From CAVQNQ01 sp964427655 (GTDB lineage Bacteria > Acidobacteriota > Terriglobia > Bryobacterales > Bryobacteraceae), in assembly GCA_964427655.1 (NCBI GenBank), contig CAYRWE010000040.1, forward strand, positions 1-27,874: DNA of 27,874 nucleotides. The letters run 5' to 3'. The translations under genes were made by a program, and so were the position numbers. How positions within the stretch are numbered: the stretch's first letter is position 1; every line of letters starts with the position of its first letter. This document shows positions 1 through 7,723 of the stretch, piece by piece. The notes under the pieces were generated by a model. The model was not told the origin of the DNA and ran no database searches. It was given only the letters and a program-made list of their open reading frames with translations.

Positions 1-84
1 GAGCTTGGCCACGTTCGGGACGGACCAATCCGAGCCCAGGATGCGCCCCTCCGTGCGCGGTCCGGCGATCGGGATTTTGTGCAT
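1..84 (-). CDS. N-terminal fragment of an unidentified protein
   Basis: The minus strand is open from an ATG at 84-82 to the window edge, 28 codons beginning MHKIPIAGPRTEGR. An in-frame TGA lies five codons upstream (99-97), and no other usual start codon falls between it and the ATG, so this ATG is the only start if the gene is real. A weak purine stretch (CGAGA) precedes it. The fragment is too short to assign a family; I recognise no motif. It points out of the window, away from the genes that follow. Confidence 0.4.
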   Translation of the reverse strand, partial: MHKIPIAGPRTEGRILGSDWSVPNVAKL

Positions 85-505
85 ATCTCGATGATCTCAC
101 GGTCAATAGGAGCTGAATTTGAGGGTGAGTGTATTTCAGACGGACTGCGCCGGCCAGGGGCAGCGAGGCTCCCGCTCGCCTTGCTCCTGTTCACCGGTCT
201 GCACTTGTTCGTCCTGCCGTATGCCACCAAGCGGGGCAGCGGGCGACGCACCGACTGAACGGGCGGCCGGCCGCACGTTTCTTCTGGCGCCGCCTACAGG
301 CCACGCCGACGAGCGCCTGACCGCGCACCGCCGGCCGTTTAGGTCGTAGGGGTGCTAGGAGGCGGCGAGGTTGGCGATGGTGAGCCTGTTGAGTCGAGAG
401 GCCGGCGTGGTGATGTTGTTCACCAAGGCCACCCACCGCGAGAGGTCGCGCCGAGTACCCCAGGCGCCAGCGCATCTAAAATAGATGCGAGAGTTGGAGC
501 TGCCC
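85..505. other. Intergenic region without a convincing gene
   Basis: This stretch of 421 bases separates the leftward partial gene from the rightward DUF1801 gene. All frames contain only short or low-complexity Arg/Ala/Pro-rich frames typical of GC-rich noncoding or antisense sequence. A 55-codon frame from an ATG at 91 to 258 has a hydrophobic middle (about 17 residues rich in Leu and Phe), but it has no clear ribosome site and no recognisable relatives. The only structured element I see is the palindrome at 471-489. Confidence 0.5.
471..489. promoter_or_regulatory. Perfect palindrome before the DUF1801 gene (operator or promoter candidate)
   Basis: CGCATCTA at 471-478 is mirrored by TAGATGCG at 482-489 around an AAA loop, giving eight perfect pairs. 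It ends 16 bases before the chosen ATG at 506. The sequence TAAAAT (477-482) inside it resembles a -10 box, but I find no matching -35 box at the usual distance. A dimeric regulator site is the likeliest reading; a short RNA hairpin in the leader is the alternative. Confidence 0.4.
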
Positions 506-934
506 ATGAAACGACCCGTCCCGGGGGAATCTGCCTCTGCATTAATCGACGACAGGATCAGGGAACTTGCGGACTGGCGCGGAAAGACGCTTGCCAAAGT
601 GCGCCAAATCGTACACCAGGCAGACCCTGAGATTGTCGAAGAGTGGAAGTGGATGGGGACTCCCGTCTGGTCGCACGGCGGCATCGTCTGCACGGGAGAG
701 ACGTACAAGAACGTCGTCAAGATGACATTTGCCAAGGGAGCTGCGTTGAAGGACCCTTCAGGTCTATTCAACTCCAGCCTCGACGGGAATGTCAGGCGCG
801 CCATCGACATCCACGAAGGCGAAAAGGTCGATGAGCCGGCCTTGAAGGATCTCATCCACGCCGCGGTGGCGCTCAATCTCGAAAGCAAGAGCAAACCGAA
901 GCCCCGGCGAGCGAGCGGTAAGCGGGCCGGCTAG
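506..934 (+). CDS. DUF1801 (YdhG-like) domain protein
   Basis: The protein has 142 residues and is a small soluble alpha/beta protein of the DUF1801 family. The family signature is visible in the middle: a WKWMGTPVWSHGG segment (about residues 49-61) followed by a short loop and a YKNVVKMTFAKGAALKDP strand-loop segment. The C-terminus is a basic Lys/Arg/Pro tail. I chose the ATG at 506 because GGAG at 496-499 sits six bases upstream; the in-frame ATG at 485 lies inside the palindrome and lacks such a site. The biochemical role of the family is not established. It stands 96 bases before marR in the same direction but has its own upstream palindrome. Confidence 0.75.
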   Translation: MKRPVPGESASALIDDRIRELADWRGKTLAKVRQIVHQADPEIVEEWKWMGTPVWSHGGIVCTGETYKNVVKMTFAKGAALKDPSGLFNSSLDGNVRRAIDIHEGEKVDEPALKDLIHAAVALNLESKSKPKPRRASGKRAG

Positions 935-975
935 CTTCATCGACGCGTGAGACTGTTCCCGACAAGTAAACAGAT

Positions 976-1002
976 AAACTGGCAAGCCACACTTGCAAGT
1001 TT
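976..1002. promoter_or_regulatory. Inverted-repeat operator candidate in front of marR
   Basis: AAACTGGCAAG (976-986) and CTTGCAAGTTT (992-1002) form an inverted repeat with 10 of 11 positions paired and a 5-base spacer. The right arm also contains a perfect 10-bp palindrome, ACTTGCAAGT (991-1000). It covers the predicted -35 box of the marR promoter. MarR proteins commonly bind such palindromes to repress their own operon, so autoregulation is the natural inference. Confidence 0.5.
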
Positions 1003-1021
1003 AACTGCGTTGATGTATCCT
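993..1021 (+). promoter_or_regulatory. Sigma-70-type promoter candidate for the marR-MFS operon
   Basis: TTGCAA (993-998) and TATCCT (1016-1021) are separated by 17 bases, the consensus spacing, and stand 9 bases ahead of the marR ATG at 1031. The upstream 961-980 segment is unusually A-rich for this genome. If the -10 call is right, the transcript would start very near the initiation codon and be almost leaderless. Confidence 0.4.
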
Positions 1022-1030
1022 GGGACCGTC

Positions 1031-1459
1031 ATGCCGCGAAAGACTCTCGAAACCGAGGTGGCCGATCTCACTCACGCCGTCGGGCTATTGGCGCGTCGCG
1101 TGCGCGCGGCCGCCGCCTCGCATGAGCTTTCCTGGAGCGAGGCCGCCGTCCTGTCGCGCCTCGCCAAAGACGGGCCCGCCACCACCGCCGAGCTGGCGCG
1201 GGCCGAGGCCATGAAGCCGCAGTCGATGGGAACCACCATCGCGGCACTCGAGGAGAGGGGCTTGGTCCAGCGCAAGCCGCATCCGACCGATGGCCGCCAG
1301 ATGAATATCGAGCTGACCGCCAAAGGCATCGCCGTGCGAAAGAGCGTCAAGGACGCCAAGCGGACGTGGCTGGCGCAGGCGATCGCCCAGCTCGACGAAC
1401 GGGAGCGCGAAACGTTGTTCGCGGCCGGCGAGATCATCACGCGTCTGGTGGAGTTGTGA
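1031..1459 (+). CDS. MarR-family transcriptional regulator
   Basis: The protein has 142 residues, the usual MarR length. The winged helix-turn-helix spans about residues 35-100: a SEAAVLSRLA helix, the recognition helix around KPQSMGTTIAALEERG, and the wing with the conserved HPTDGRQ (Asp-Gly-Arg at 87-89). Helices on both sides would form the dimer interface. I chose the ATG at 1031 because GGGA (1022-1025) lies five bases upstream; an in-frame ATG at 1013 is possible. The stop codon overlaps the GTG start of the MFS gene. The likely role is a ligand-responsive repressor of the exporter; the ligand cannot be read from sequence. Confidence 0.88.
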   Translation: MPRKTLETEVADLTHAVGLLARRVRAAAASHELSWSEAAVLSRLAKDGPATTAELARAEAMKPQSMGTTIAALEERGLVQRKPHPTDGRQMNIELTAKGIAVRKSVKDAKRTWLAQAIAQLDERERETLFAAGEIITRLVEL

Positions 1460-2796
1460 GCAAGCCCGCCACCGGTTCGGATGTTCGGCACGGTCCTCTC
1501 GCTTCGATTTCGCATGCCTGGCGGGCGCTGCGGCACCGCAATTTCAAGCTCTACTTCGCCGGTCAGGGCATCTCGCTGATCGGCACCTGGATGACGCGGC
1601 TGGCGACAAGCTGGCTGGTCTACCGGCTCACCCATTCGGCCCTGCTGCTGGGGGTCGTCAGCTTCGCGGGGCAGATCGTCTCGTTTGCGCTGGGGCCGTT
1701 TGCGGGCGTGTGGGTCGAGCGCCTCAATCGTCGCAAGCTGCCGGTGTGGACACAAGCCGCCGCCGCGGTCCAGTCGCTCGCCATGGCCGCGCTCACGCCC
1801 GCCCACGTCATCACCCTTTGGGAAATCGTGGCGCTCGCGGTCATGCAAGGATTGATCAATGCGTTCGACATGCCGGCGCGCCAGTCCTTTCTGGTGCAGA
1901 TGGTCGAGGACCGTAACGACTTCAGCAATGCCATCGCCATCAACTCCTCCATGGCCAATAGCGCGCGGCTGATCGGCCCGGCGATTGCCGGCGTGGTGAT
2001 CGGAGCGGTCGGCGAAGGCTGGTGCTTCCTGATGGATGGCGTCAGCTATTTCGCGGTGATCGCATCCCTGCTGCTGATGCGCATCCGGCCCATGGAGATC
2101 CGCCGGAGCGCCAGCGGCATGCTCGAACAGGTCCGCGAGGGGTGGGACTACATCCGCGCATTCCGGCCCATCCGCACGATTCTTGCGCTCCTGGCGCTGA
2201 TCAGCCTGATGGGCTTCCCTTACGCCGTACTACTGCCGGTCTTCGCCGGCCAGGTGCTGCACGGCGGGCCGCACACGCTCGGCTGGCTCACGGGAGCTTC
2301 GGGGATCGGCGCGCTCATCTCGGGGCTTTCGCTGACATTGCGCAAGTCTGTGGTCGGGCTGGCACGCATGGGCCAAATCGCCATTGCGATGCTCGGATGC
2401 GCATTGATTCTCTTCGGCCTGTCGCGGACTTTGTGGCTGTCGCTTGTACTGATGGTCTTCGTGGGCTTCGGTTTGATGCAGGGCGCGGCGGTCAGCAATA
2501 CGGTCATCCAGTCGCTGGTGCCGGAAGACAAACGCGCCCGCGTGATGAGTTACTACACGATGGCCTTTTTCGGCGCGGCGCCGTTCGGCAGCCTGCTGGC
2601 CGGCACGCTGGCGAACCGGATCGGAGCGCCTCACACGGTCATCGTCACCGGCGCGTGTTGTCTTGCCGGCTCGCTATGGTTCGCGTTCGAGCTGCCGAAA
2701 ATCGGAGCGATCATGCGGCCGATCTACACGGAGATGGGGCTGCTGCCCACGCGCGATGTGGGCGCGCTTTCCGTAGATCGCGAGCCGGCCTTATAA
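1456..2796 (+). CDS. MFS transporter (MFS_3 / EntS-like exporter)
   Basis: The protein has 446 residues and is strongly hydrophobic, with the about 12 membrane helices of the major facilitator superfamily. After an N-terminal cytoplasmic stretch containing WRALRHRNFKLYFAGQ, typical of the MFS_3 group, come paired helices. A motif-A loop, GVWVERLNRRK, has Glu in place of the usual Asp. The second half repeats the fold (QGAAVSNTVIQSLVPEDKRARV loop). The GTG start at 1456 overlaps the marR stop in GTGA, implying translational coupling; the frame extends further upstream but that part lies inside marR. The MarR pairing suggests proton-driven export of a toxic small molecule; the substrate is unknown. 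Confidence 0.87.
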   Translation: MSKPATGSDVRHGPLASISHAWRALRHRNFKLYFAGQGISLIGTWMTRLATSWLVYRLTHSALLLGVVSFAGQIVSFALGPFAGVWVERLNRRKLPVWTQAAAAVQSLAMAALTPAHVITLWEIVALAVMQGLINAFDMPARQSFLVQMVEDRNDFSNAIAINSSMANSARLIGPAIAGVVIGAVGEGWCFLMDGVSYFAVIASLLLMRIRPMEIRRSASGMLEQVREGWDYIRAFRPIRTILALLALISLMGFPYAVLLPVFAGQVLHGGPHTLGWLTGASGIGALISGLSLTLRKSVVGLARMGQIAIAMLGCALILFGLSRTLWLSLVLMVFVGFGLMQGAAVSNTVIQSLVPEDKRARVMSYYTMAFFGAAPFGSLLAGTLANRIGAPHTVIVTGACCLAGSLWFAFELPKIGAIMRPIYTEMGLLPTRDVGALSVDREPAL

Positions 2797-2827
2797 CCCG
2801 CAACTGAACGCCGCAGGTCTGACGCGG

Positions 2828-3766
2828 CTACATCCGCTGGTACGGGGCGGGCGGCGCGGGGCGGAAGGCCTGCACGGCAAGCTCGCCAGCGGGCATATTC
2901 GCAAACGCCGCCCCGACGATTTCGCGCAGCCGCTCCGGCGCGCCCAGCGCGCGCAGGTTGAGCAGGATCTCGTGCTCCGCCGCGGGCGAAGCATCTAGCA
3001 CGCCCTCGACCGCCGGCTCGCGCCGGTTCCCCGTCAGCGCCGCTTTGACGTACCCGGATTCGCATTGCGCCAGCGCCTTCAGGTGTACGATGCGGATTCC
3101 CGCCGCGGTCAGCGCGCGATCCAACTCGTCCACCAGCGGCCCCAGGACCATCCCCGGAGAGGCCGGCGGGCTCGGCCGCACCGTCACGCGCGCGTTGAGC
3201 CATCCCAGCGCGGCTTCCGCCTCGGCGTAGCGCGCGTAATCCACCTCGATCGTCTTGGTCCCCGCGCGGATGCCGCCGGCCAGCAGGCTATCCAGCCAGC
3301 CCGCGATATCCACGTCGCGATCGACCACGAGGTCCGCCTCCGCCACCTGGCGATCGAAGAGAAAACGCAGATCGGGATCGTCCGGTACCTCGTGGACCAA
3401 CACCGTCAGGGGCGCGATGCGATAGCTCGCTCCGTAGTCCCGCAAGAGCGGGCGCAGCGTGGTGGCCACCACATCCGTGCAGCTTCCCACGGCCTCGGCG
3501 AAGATGACTTCCGGCGCGTGCGTCCGCAACCGCTCGAGCGCCTCGATCAACTCCGGAAACCGGCAGCAGAAACATCCCCCGCTCACCTGGTCGGCCGGAA
3601 CGCCGTTGTGGCGCGCCATTTCGGTATCCACAAGTTCGTCGCCCTGGTCGTTCAGCACCGCTGCCACGGAGACCCTGCGCGCCTGAAGAATGCGCGCCGC
3701 TTTCAAAATCAGGGTGGTCTTGCCCGCGCCGAGAAAGCCGCCGATCACCGCCACGAGTGGCTTCAC
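2828..3766 (-). CDS. G3E-family (CobW-like) P-loop GTPase with altered NKxD
   Basis: The protein has 312 residues. The Walker A motif GGFLGAGKTT is at residues 9-18, the family hallmark CxCC (GGCFCCRF) is at Cys65, Cys67 and Cys68, and a switch segment EAVGSCTD starts at about residue 91. G3E GTPases act as metal chaperones or cofactor-insertion factors (cobalt, zinc, nickel). The position where NKxD normally follows a strand reads VDRD (148-151, within EADLVVDRDVDI), so guanine specificity may be lost. The C-terminal half does not look like a typical CobW_C domain. The GTG start overlaps the stop of the GH116 gene by four bases (GTGA), so the two are co-translated. The target metal or cofactor is not evident. 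Confidence 0.8.
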   Translation of the reverse strand: MKPLVAVIGGFLGAGKTTLILKAARILQARRVSVAAVLNDQGDELVDTEMARHNGVPADQVSGGCFCCRFPELIEALERLRTHAPEVIFAEAVGSCTDVVATTLRPLLRDYGASYRIAPLTVLVHEVPDDPDLRFLFDRQVAEADLVVDRDVDIAGWLDSLLAGGIRAGTKTIEVDYARYAEAEAALGWLNARVTVRPSPPASPGMVLGPLVDELDRALTAAGIRIVHLKALAQCESGYVKAALTGNRREPAVEGVLDASPAAEHEILLNLRALGAPERLREIVGAAFANMPAGELAVQAFRPAPPAPYQRM

Positions 3767-6318
3767 ACCTCGAGCTCCTGGCCTTCTCCGACCGTCTTCG
3801 CGGGCGCCGATTTCTTACCGTTCACCGTGCATACTTCGACCGCCAGCGTTCCATGGTCTACGTGGATCGTGGCGCCCGCCGCCGTCACCTGGAAGGTGCC
3901 CCAGCCGGTGGCGGTCGCCCAGAAACAGCGATGCCCCGAGGGCGCCTTGATCTCGACGCTGTGCTCGCCGCCGTGGTAGCGGAAGCCGCTCATCGCCAGC
4001 ACGCCGCTCCAGGCCGACATGGCCCGCGCATAGTGATGGCCGCATTCCGGCTCGCTCCAGGGGTTGCGCTTTTCGCCATCGAAGCGCAGCCGCGCGTTGC
4101 GGTAGAACTCCAGCCCTTCGCGCGTCATCCCTGTGAAGAGCATGTGCGAGGCCACCAGGTATTCGATGCCGGTCCATCCGGCTTCCGAGAAGTAAGGGAA
4201 GGGAATGCGCGGACGCTCCGAGCGGCCGTAATCGCACACCACCACCGCGGCTTCGTCGTTGAGCGCGTAAGTGCGCTCCACGGATTGATGCTCGCTCAGC
4301 GTGCGGCGGTAGTTGTAGCGATAAACCGAGCCCAGCGTCTTGCGAACATTAGCCGGCGCGACCAGCGGCCCCAGGCCCGCCACTTCCGCCAGGTATTGGC
4401 CGATCAACTGGTCCGCCAGGCATCCTTCGCCGACCTGGTACTGCGGGTTGAGCGTATCCTCCGCACCCATGTCGCCACGCAGCGAAGGCGCGATGTCCTC
4501 TTTCTTCACGCCGCGGACTTTCTGCACGTAATATTCGCCATTGAAGAGGTTCGCGTCGATCCACCGGCTGCCGCTCTCGAACACCCGCCGGTATTCCACC
4601 GCCGAGGCGCTATCGCCCACCGCGCGCGCCATCTCTTCGCCTGCGCGCAGACCGCCCAGATAGTAGATTCCGCACAGCGGGTTGGGCCCGTAGAATTCCA
4701 CGTCGTAGGTGTTGTGCTGCACGCCTTCCATGACGCCATCGCGGTTGGCATCCCACCCGCCCGGCGTCCAGGCGAATTCGAGCGCCCGTTTGATGCCCGG
4801 CCACAGCGTGCGCAGCCAATCGGTATCGCCGCTCAGCCGCCAATCGAGATAAGCGTGAAGAATCTGGCCCATCTGGCCATCGGCGGCGGCGAAACCCCAC
4901 AGCGGCTGCTTGTGCGGCAGGTTCTCGCGGAAGTGCAGCGCGCCCGCTGTGTCCAGATCGTAGCCGAAGCTGGTGGCGCGCAGCGAGCGCGCGAAGCTGG
5001 GGAACAGGTGCGGCGTGGTGGTCTCGTAATTCCACACGTGCGCGCAGCTTCCATGGCAGCAGCCGGCGTGGTCGTTGGCGCCCTCGAAGCCGTGGAACTC
5101 GCCATCGGCCGTGCGGAAGCAGACTTGCGTCACGAGCGTCGAGAGATTGGCCGTGGCGGCATCCTTCACCGCGCCGGGAATCGAGGATTCGCCGAGCGCC
5201 GCGGCGAAGCGGCGGGTCTTGGCCTCCAGCGCGGCCAGGTGTTCGGTAGCATATTCGGCCGCGGCCCAGGCATCCGCGAAACGGGTGCTGTACCAGTTGC
5301 CAATGAGCGCATCCTCGTCGCCCTGGGGCGCCGTCCAGCCGCAGCGTCGCGGCGTGCGGTTGGGGAAGTGCCAGGCCAGCAGGAACGTGTAATCGGCATG
5401 GTCGCCGGGTTCGAGCGTGCGCCCCAGCGAGAGCGCGCCGACCCCGTTGCGCCGGGCCGGCTCGGGTCCCAGTTCGCCATCGGCCGAGAAATCGTCCCAA
5501 TAGAGCATGGGCGAATTCCACCAGCGGTCGAGCTGCCAGCCGCGCAGGTAGGTGATGCGCGCGTCGCCGGGGTCGAGCGCGGCCAGCACAAAGCTGCCCT
5601 TGAGCGCATCGTCGGCCGGCAGTTCGGGGCTGCTCATGTACAGGCCGTCCAGGTGCGCCGCGGTGCGATGCTCGTTGACGCGTGTGTCGGCGGCCGGCGT
5701 GCGGCCGGTGGGGTTATCGATGGACCAGGCGATGGAGACTTTGGCCGGCGCCGCGCCCGGGTTGGTCACGCGATAGCGCAGGATCGCCACCGGCAGGCCG
5801 GAATCGTCCGGCTCGTGCGGGATAAACGGGGAGAAGGCGTCGAGCGAGACGCGCACGGGCAATTCGGGATCGGTGAAATCGATGTGCGCCAGCGGAAATT
5901 CGCCCTTGAAGGTGGCGGATGCCAGCCGCACCAACCCCGGCGCATTCTGCGTGCCCAGGCCGCTCGACCCTTCGTAGGGCGGCTGTATGCGCGATTCCAG
6001 AACCCGCACCACCGGCTTGCCGGCGCCGGCCTGTGCCCAGATGGCGGGAAACGCGTAGCTCGGCGCATTGCCTTTGTCGGGGCGATTGAAAATCTCCCAA
6101 TCGCGGAGCTGGCCGCGGCCGCCCAGGCTGATCGATCCCGCGCAGACCCCGCCCAGTGGAAATGCGATGGCGGTGAGATGGCGGCCCGTGAAGACGCGGG
6201 GGAAGGGCAGGTCCGGCAGTGCCGGTAACCGCGGCGGGGCCGGCGGAGCGGTCCGCGTTTGCGCGGCGGCGCCAGCCAGCGCAACCTGCTGAAGAAAGGT
6301 GCGGCGCTTGGTGGACAT
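3763..6318 (-). CDS. Tat-exported GH116 family glycosidase (GBA2/beta-glucosidase type)
   Basis: The protein has 851 residues. The N-terminus STKRRTFLQQVALAGAAA is a twin-arginine signal. Residues about 40-330 form the all-beta GH116 N-terminal domain, starting with the GGVCAGSISLGGRGQLRDWEI block. The rest is the (alpha/alpha)6 catalytic domain. The nucleophile Glu is in HVWNYE (about residue 432), and the acid/base Asp is in the TYD block before GPNPLCG (about residue 539). The family cleaves beta-glucosides, beta-xylosides or glucosylceramide; which one cannot be told here. A TTG two codons earlier is possible, but the ATG at 6318 directly precedes the signal. The protein would act outside the cytoplasmic membrane on plant or microbial glycans. 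It is followed by the overlapping G3E GTPase. Confidence 0.87.
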   Translation of the reverse strand: MSTKRRTFLQQVALAGAAAQTRTAPPAPPRLPALPDLPFPRVFTGRHLTAIAFPLGGVCAGSISLGGRGQLRDWEIFNRPDKGNAPSYAFPAIWAQAGAGKPVVRVLESRIQPPYEGSSGLGTQNAPGLVRLASATFKGEFPLAHIDFTDPELPVRVSLDAFSPFIPHEPDDSGLPVAILRYRVTNPGAAPAKVSIAWSIDNPTGRTPAADTRVNEHRTAAHLDGLYMSSPELPADDALKGSFVLAALDPGDARITYLRGWQLDRWWNSPMLYWDDFSADGELGPEPARRNGVGALSLGRTLEPGDHADYTFLLAWHFPNRTPRRCGWTAPQGDEDALIGNWYSTRFADAWAAAEYATEHLAALEAKTRRFAAALGESSIPGAVKDAATANLSTLVTQVCFRTADGEFHGFEGANDHAGCCHGSCAHVWNYETTTPHLFPSFARSLRATSFGYDLDTAGALHFRENLPHKQPLWGFAAADGQMGQILHAYLDWRLSGDTDWLRTLWPGIKRALEFAWTPGGWDANRDGVMEGVQHNTYDVEFYGPNPLCGIYYLGGLRAGEEMARAVGDSASAVEYRRVFESGSRWIDANLFNGEYYVQKVRGVKKEDIAPSLRGDMGAEDTLNPQYQVGEGCLADQLIGQYLAEVAGLGPLVAPANVRKTLGSVYRYNYRRTLSEHQSVERTYALNDEAAVVVCDYGRSERPRIPFPYFSEAGWTGIEYLVASHMLFTGMTREGLEFYRNARLRFDGEKRNPWSEPECGHHYARAMSAWSGVLAMSGFRYHGGEHSVEIKAPSGHRCFWATATGWGTFQVTAAGATIHVDHGTLAVEVCTVNGKKSAPAKTVGEGQELEV

Positions 6319-6368
6319 CAGCAATAGCTTAGTCCAAATCCACCGCTCGTGCGCCCACGCCCGAGCCG

Positions 6369-7709
6369 CTACTTCGCCGCGTCCGGAAGCTGGTTTCGAA
6401 GGCGCCCGTGCTGATCGGGCGGATGGATGGCGTGCGCCGGCGCCGTTCCCAGGTAGCTGGCCACTTCCCTCACTTTTTGGCCGTCCGGCTCATCCAGCAC
6501 CAGCTCGACATCCACCCGCTGCCCCTGCCGCGCATAAATGAAGATGCCCGCCTGCAGATACGAGCCATCCAGACGGAAACTCTGGGCGAGCGGGCCGCCG
6601 TCGCGGATCTGCAGGAGTCCGCGGACGGCCTGTGTCACGGCGGGCGAATTCCGATCCCAGCGGATGTGCAGTTCGCCATCGGCTTCGATGGCGTTAAGCC
6701 CCAGCGGCGGCGCGGGAGGGGCGGGGAGCAACGGGCGGACGAGCGTCTCGAACCCCGGCATCCATAGGGCGCGCATTTCAAAAGCGGCCGTGGCGACGAC
6801 CAGCAGCAGGGCCGCCGGGAAAACATAACGCCGGCCTGGCCAGGGGCGTTCCATCGGCTCCGGCGCGGGTTCAGCCAACTCCGGCTCGAGCGCCACCGGC
6901 TCCCGCTCCGGAACGACCGGTGCTACCGGCTCGGCCTCGGCCCGTTCCTCGCTGTAGGGTAAGTCCAACTGCTCGGAGTGGCGCCAGTCGACAAGCGGAG
7001 CTGCGGGTTCCGCTGGAGCTGCCGGCTGCATTCCGGCGGCCGGCGCAGGTGCTGGAGACTCCGTCTGCCGCGATGGCTCGGGTCTTGACTCGGGCAGCGG
7101 CGGTCTCGGCCCGGCCGGTTCGACCTCCGCCGGCTCCGCCGCCCTTACCCGGCCCACCGGCCTCAACGGCGCGGGGACCATAGGCAGCGGCGTCAACTCG
7201 AACTCCTGGCGCGTGGCCGCTCCCTTTATGCTCTTATCCGCTTCCCGGAAGAAGAAGCCGCAGCGCGTGGGGCGAAACGTGTGCGGCTTGAGCACCAGCG
7301 CAACCTGCCAGGGTTTGCTGAAGTAGCGCTTGTGAATGGCAATATCCGCATCCGAGAGAAAGATCTCGCTGCGCGTGTGGGAGTGGTACCATCCCACCGG
7401 CCCCATTCCCGCCGGATGCTCCGCCGCCACTAGCTCCGCGAGCCGCGCATGGTCGTTTTCGGAGAGTGTAAACGAAGGGCCCAGGGCGTGCTCGCATTCG
7501 AGCGGCACGTGCCCCAGTATCGACAGCTCGCCCTGCTCCCATTTCCCCAGCAGGATTCCGCCGATCTCGGCGCCTCCTTTGGGCAGGGAGAAAAACGCCT
7601 CCGTGACGGCCAGGCGGATGTCGTCCAGAACACGCCTGGAGTACTCAATAGCGAAAGGGCACTCCGCGACGCTCCACGTCCCGGTAGCACTCTCTACGCC
7701 GCTTTCCAT
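6369..7709 (-). CDS. Membrane-anchored JAMM/MPN (JAB) metalloprotease-like protein
   Basis: The protein has 446 residues. The first about 170 are an MPN/JAB domain with a complete zinc motif: Glu48 (GGAEIGGILLG), then His109-Ser-His111, seven residues, Ser119, two residues, Asp122, which fits HxHx7SxxD exactly. A proline-, alanine- and glutamate-rich linker follows (about 175-290), then WPGRR and one membrane helix (about 295-315). A C-terminal domain of about 125 residues has alternating strands that look fibronectin-III-like. Positive charges before the helix put the protease domain in the cytoplasm and the C-terminus outside. JAMM enzymes cleave isopeptide or peptide bonds, classically of ubiquitin-like modifiers. 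No ubiquitin-like, E1 or E2 gene is visible nearby. The gene lies 14 bases after a DUF362 gene and 50 before the GH116 gene. Confidence 0.83.
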   Translation of the reverse strand: MESGVESATGTWSVAECPFAIEYSRRVLDDIRLAVTEAFFSLPKGGAEIGGILLGKWEQGELSILGHVPLECEHALGPSFTLSENDHARLAELVAAEHPAGMGPVGWYHSHTRSEIFLSDADIAIHKRYFSKPWQVALVLKPHTFRPTRCGFFFREADKSIKGAATRQEFELTPLPMVPAPLRPVGRVRAAEPAEVEPAGPRPPLPESRPEPSRQTESPAPAPAAGMQPAAPAEPAAPLVDWRHSEQLDLPYSEERAEAEPVAPVVPEREPVALEPELAEPAPEPMERPWPGRRYVFPAALLLVVATAAFEMRALWMPGFETLVRPLLPAPPAPPLGLNAIEADGELHIRWDRNSPAVTQAVRGLLQIRDGGPLAQSFRLDGSYLQAGIFIYARQGQRVDVELVLDEPDGQKVREVASYLGTAPAHAIHPPDQHGRLRNQLPDAAK

Positions 7710-7723
7710 TCCCGCCGCCGGCG

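Noticed and set aside
91..258. A 55-codon frame with a hydrophobic middle, read on the plus strand
   Set aside because: It has no good ribosome site, no recognisable family and lies in GC-rich sequence where short open frames are common.
3757..6228. An 823-codon open frame antisense to the GH116 gene
   Set aside because: It is Arg/Ala/His-rich without domains and lies opposite a clear GH116 coding sequence; long antisense frames are expected at this GC content.
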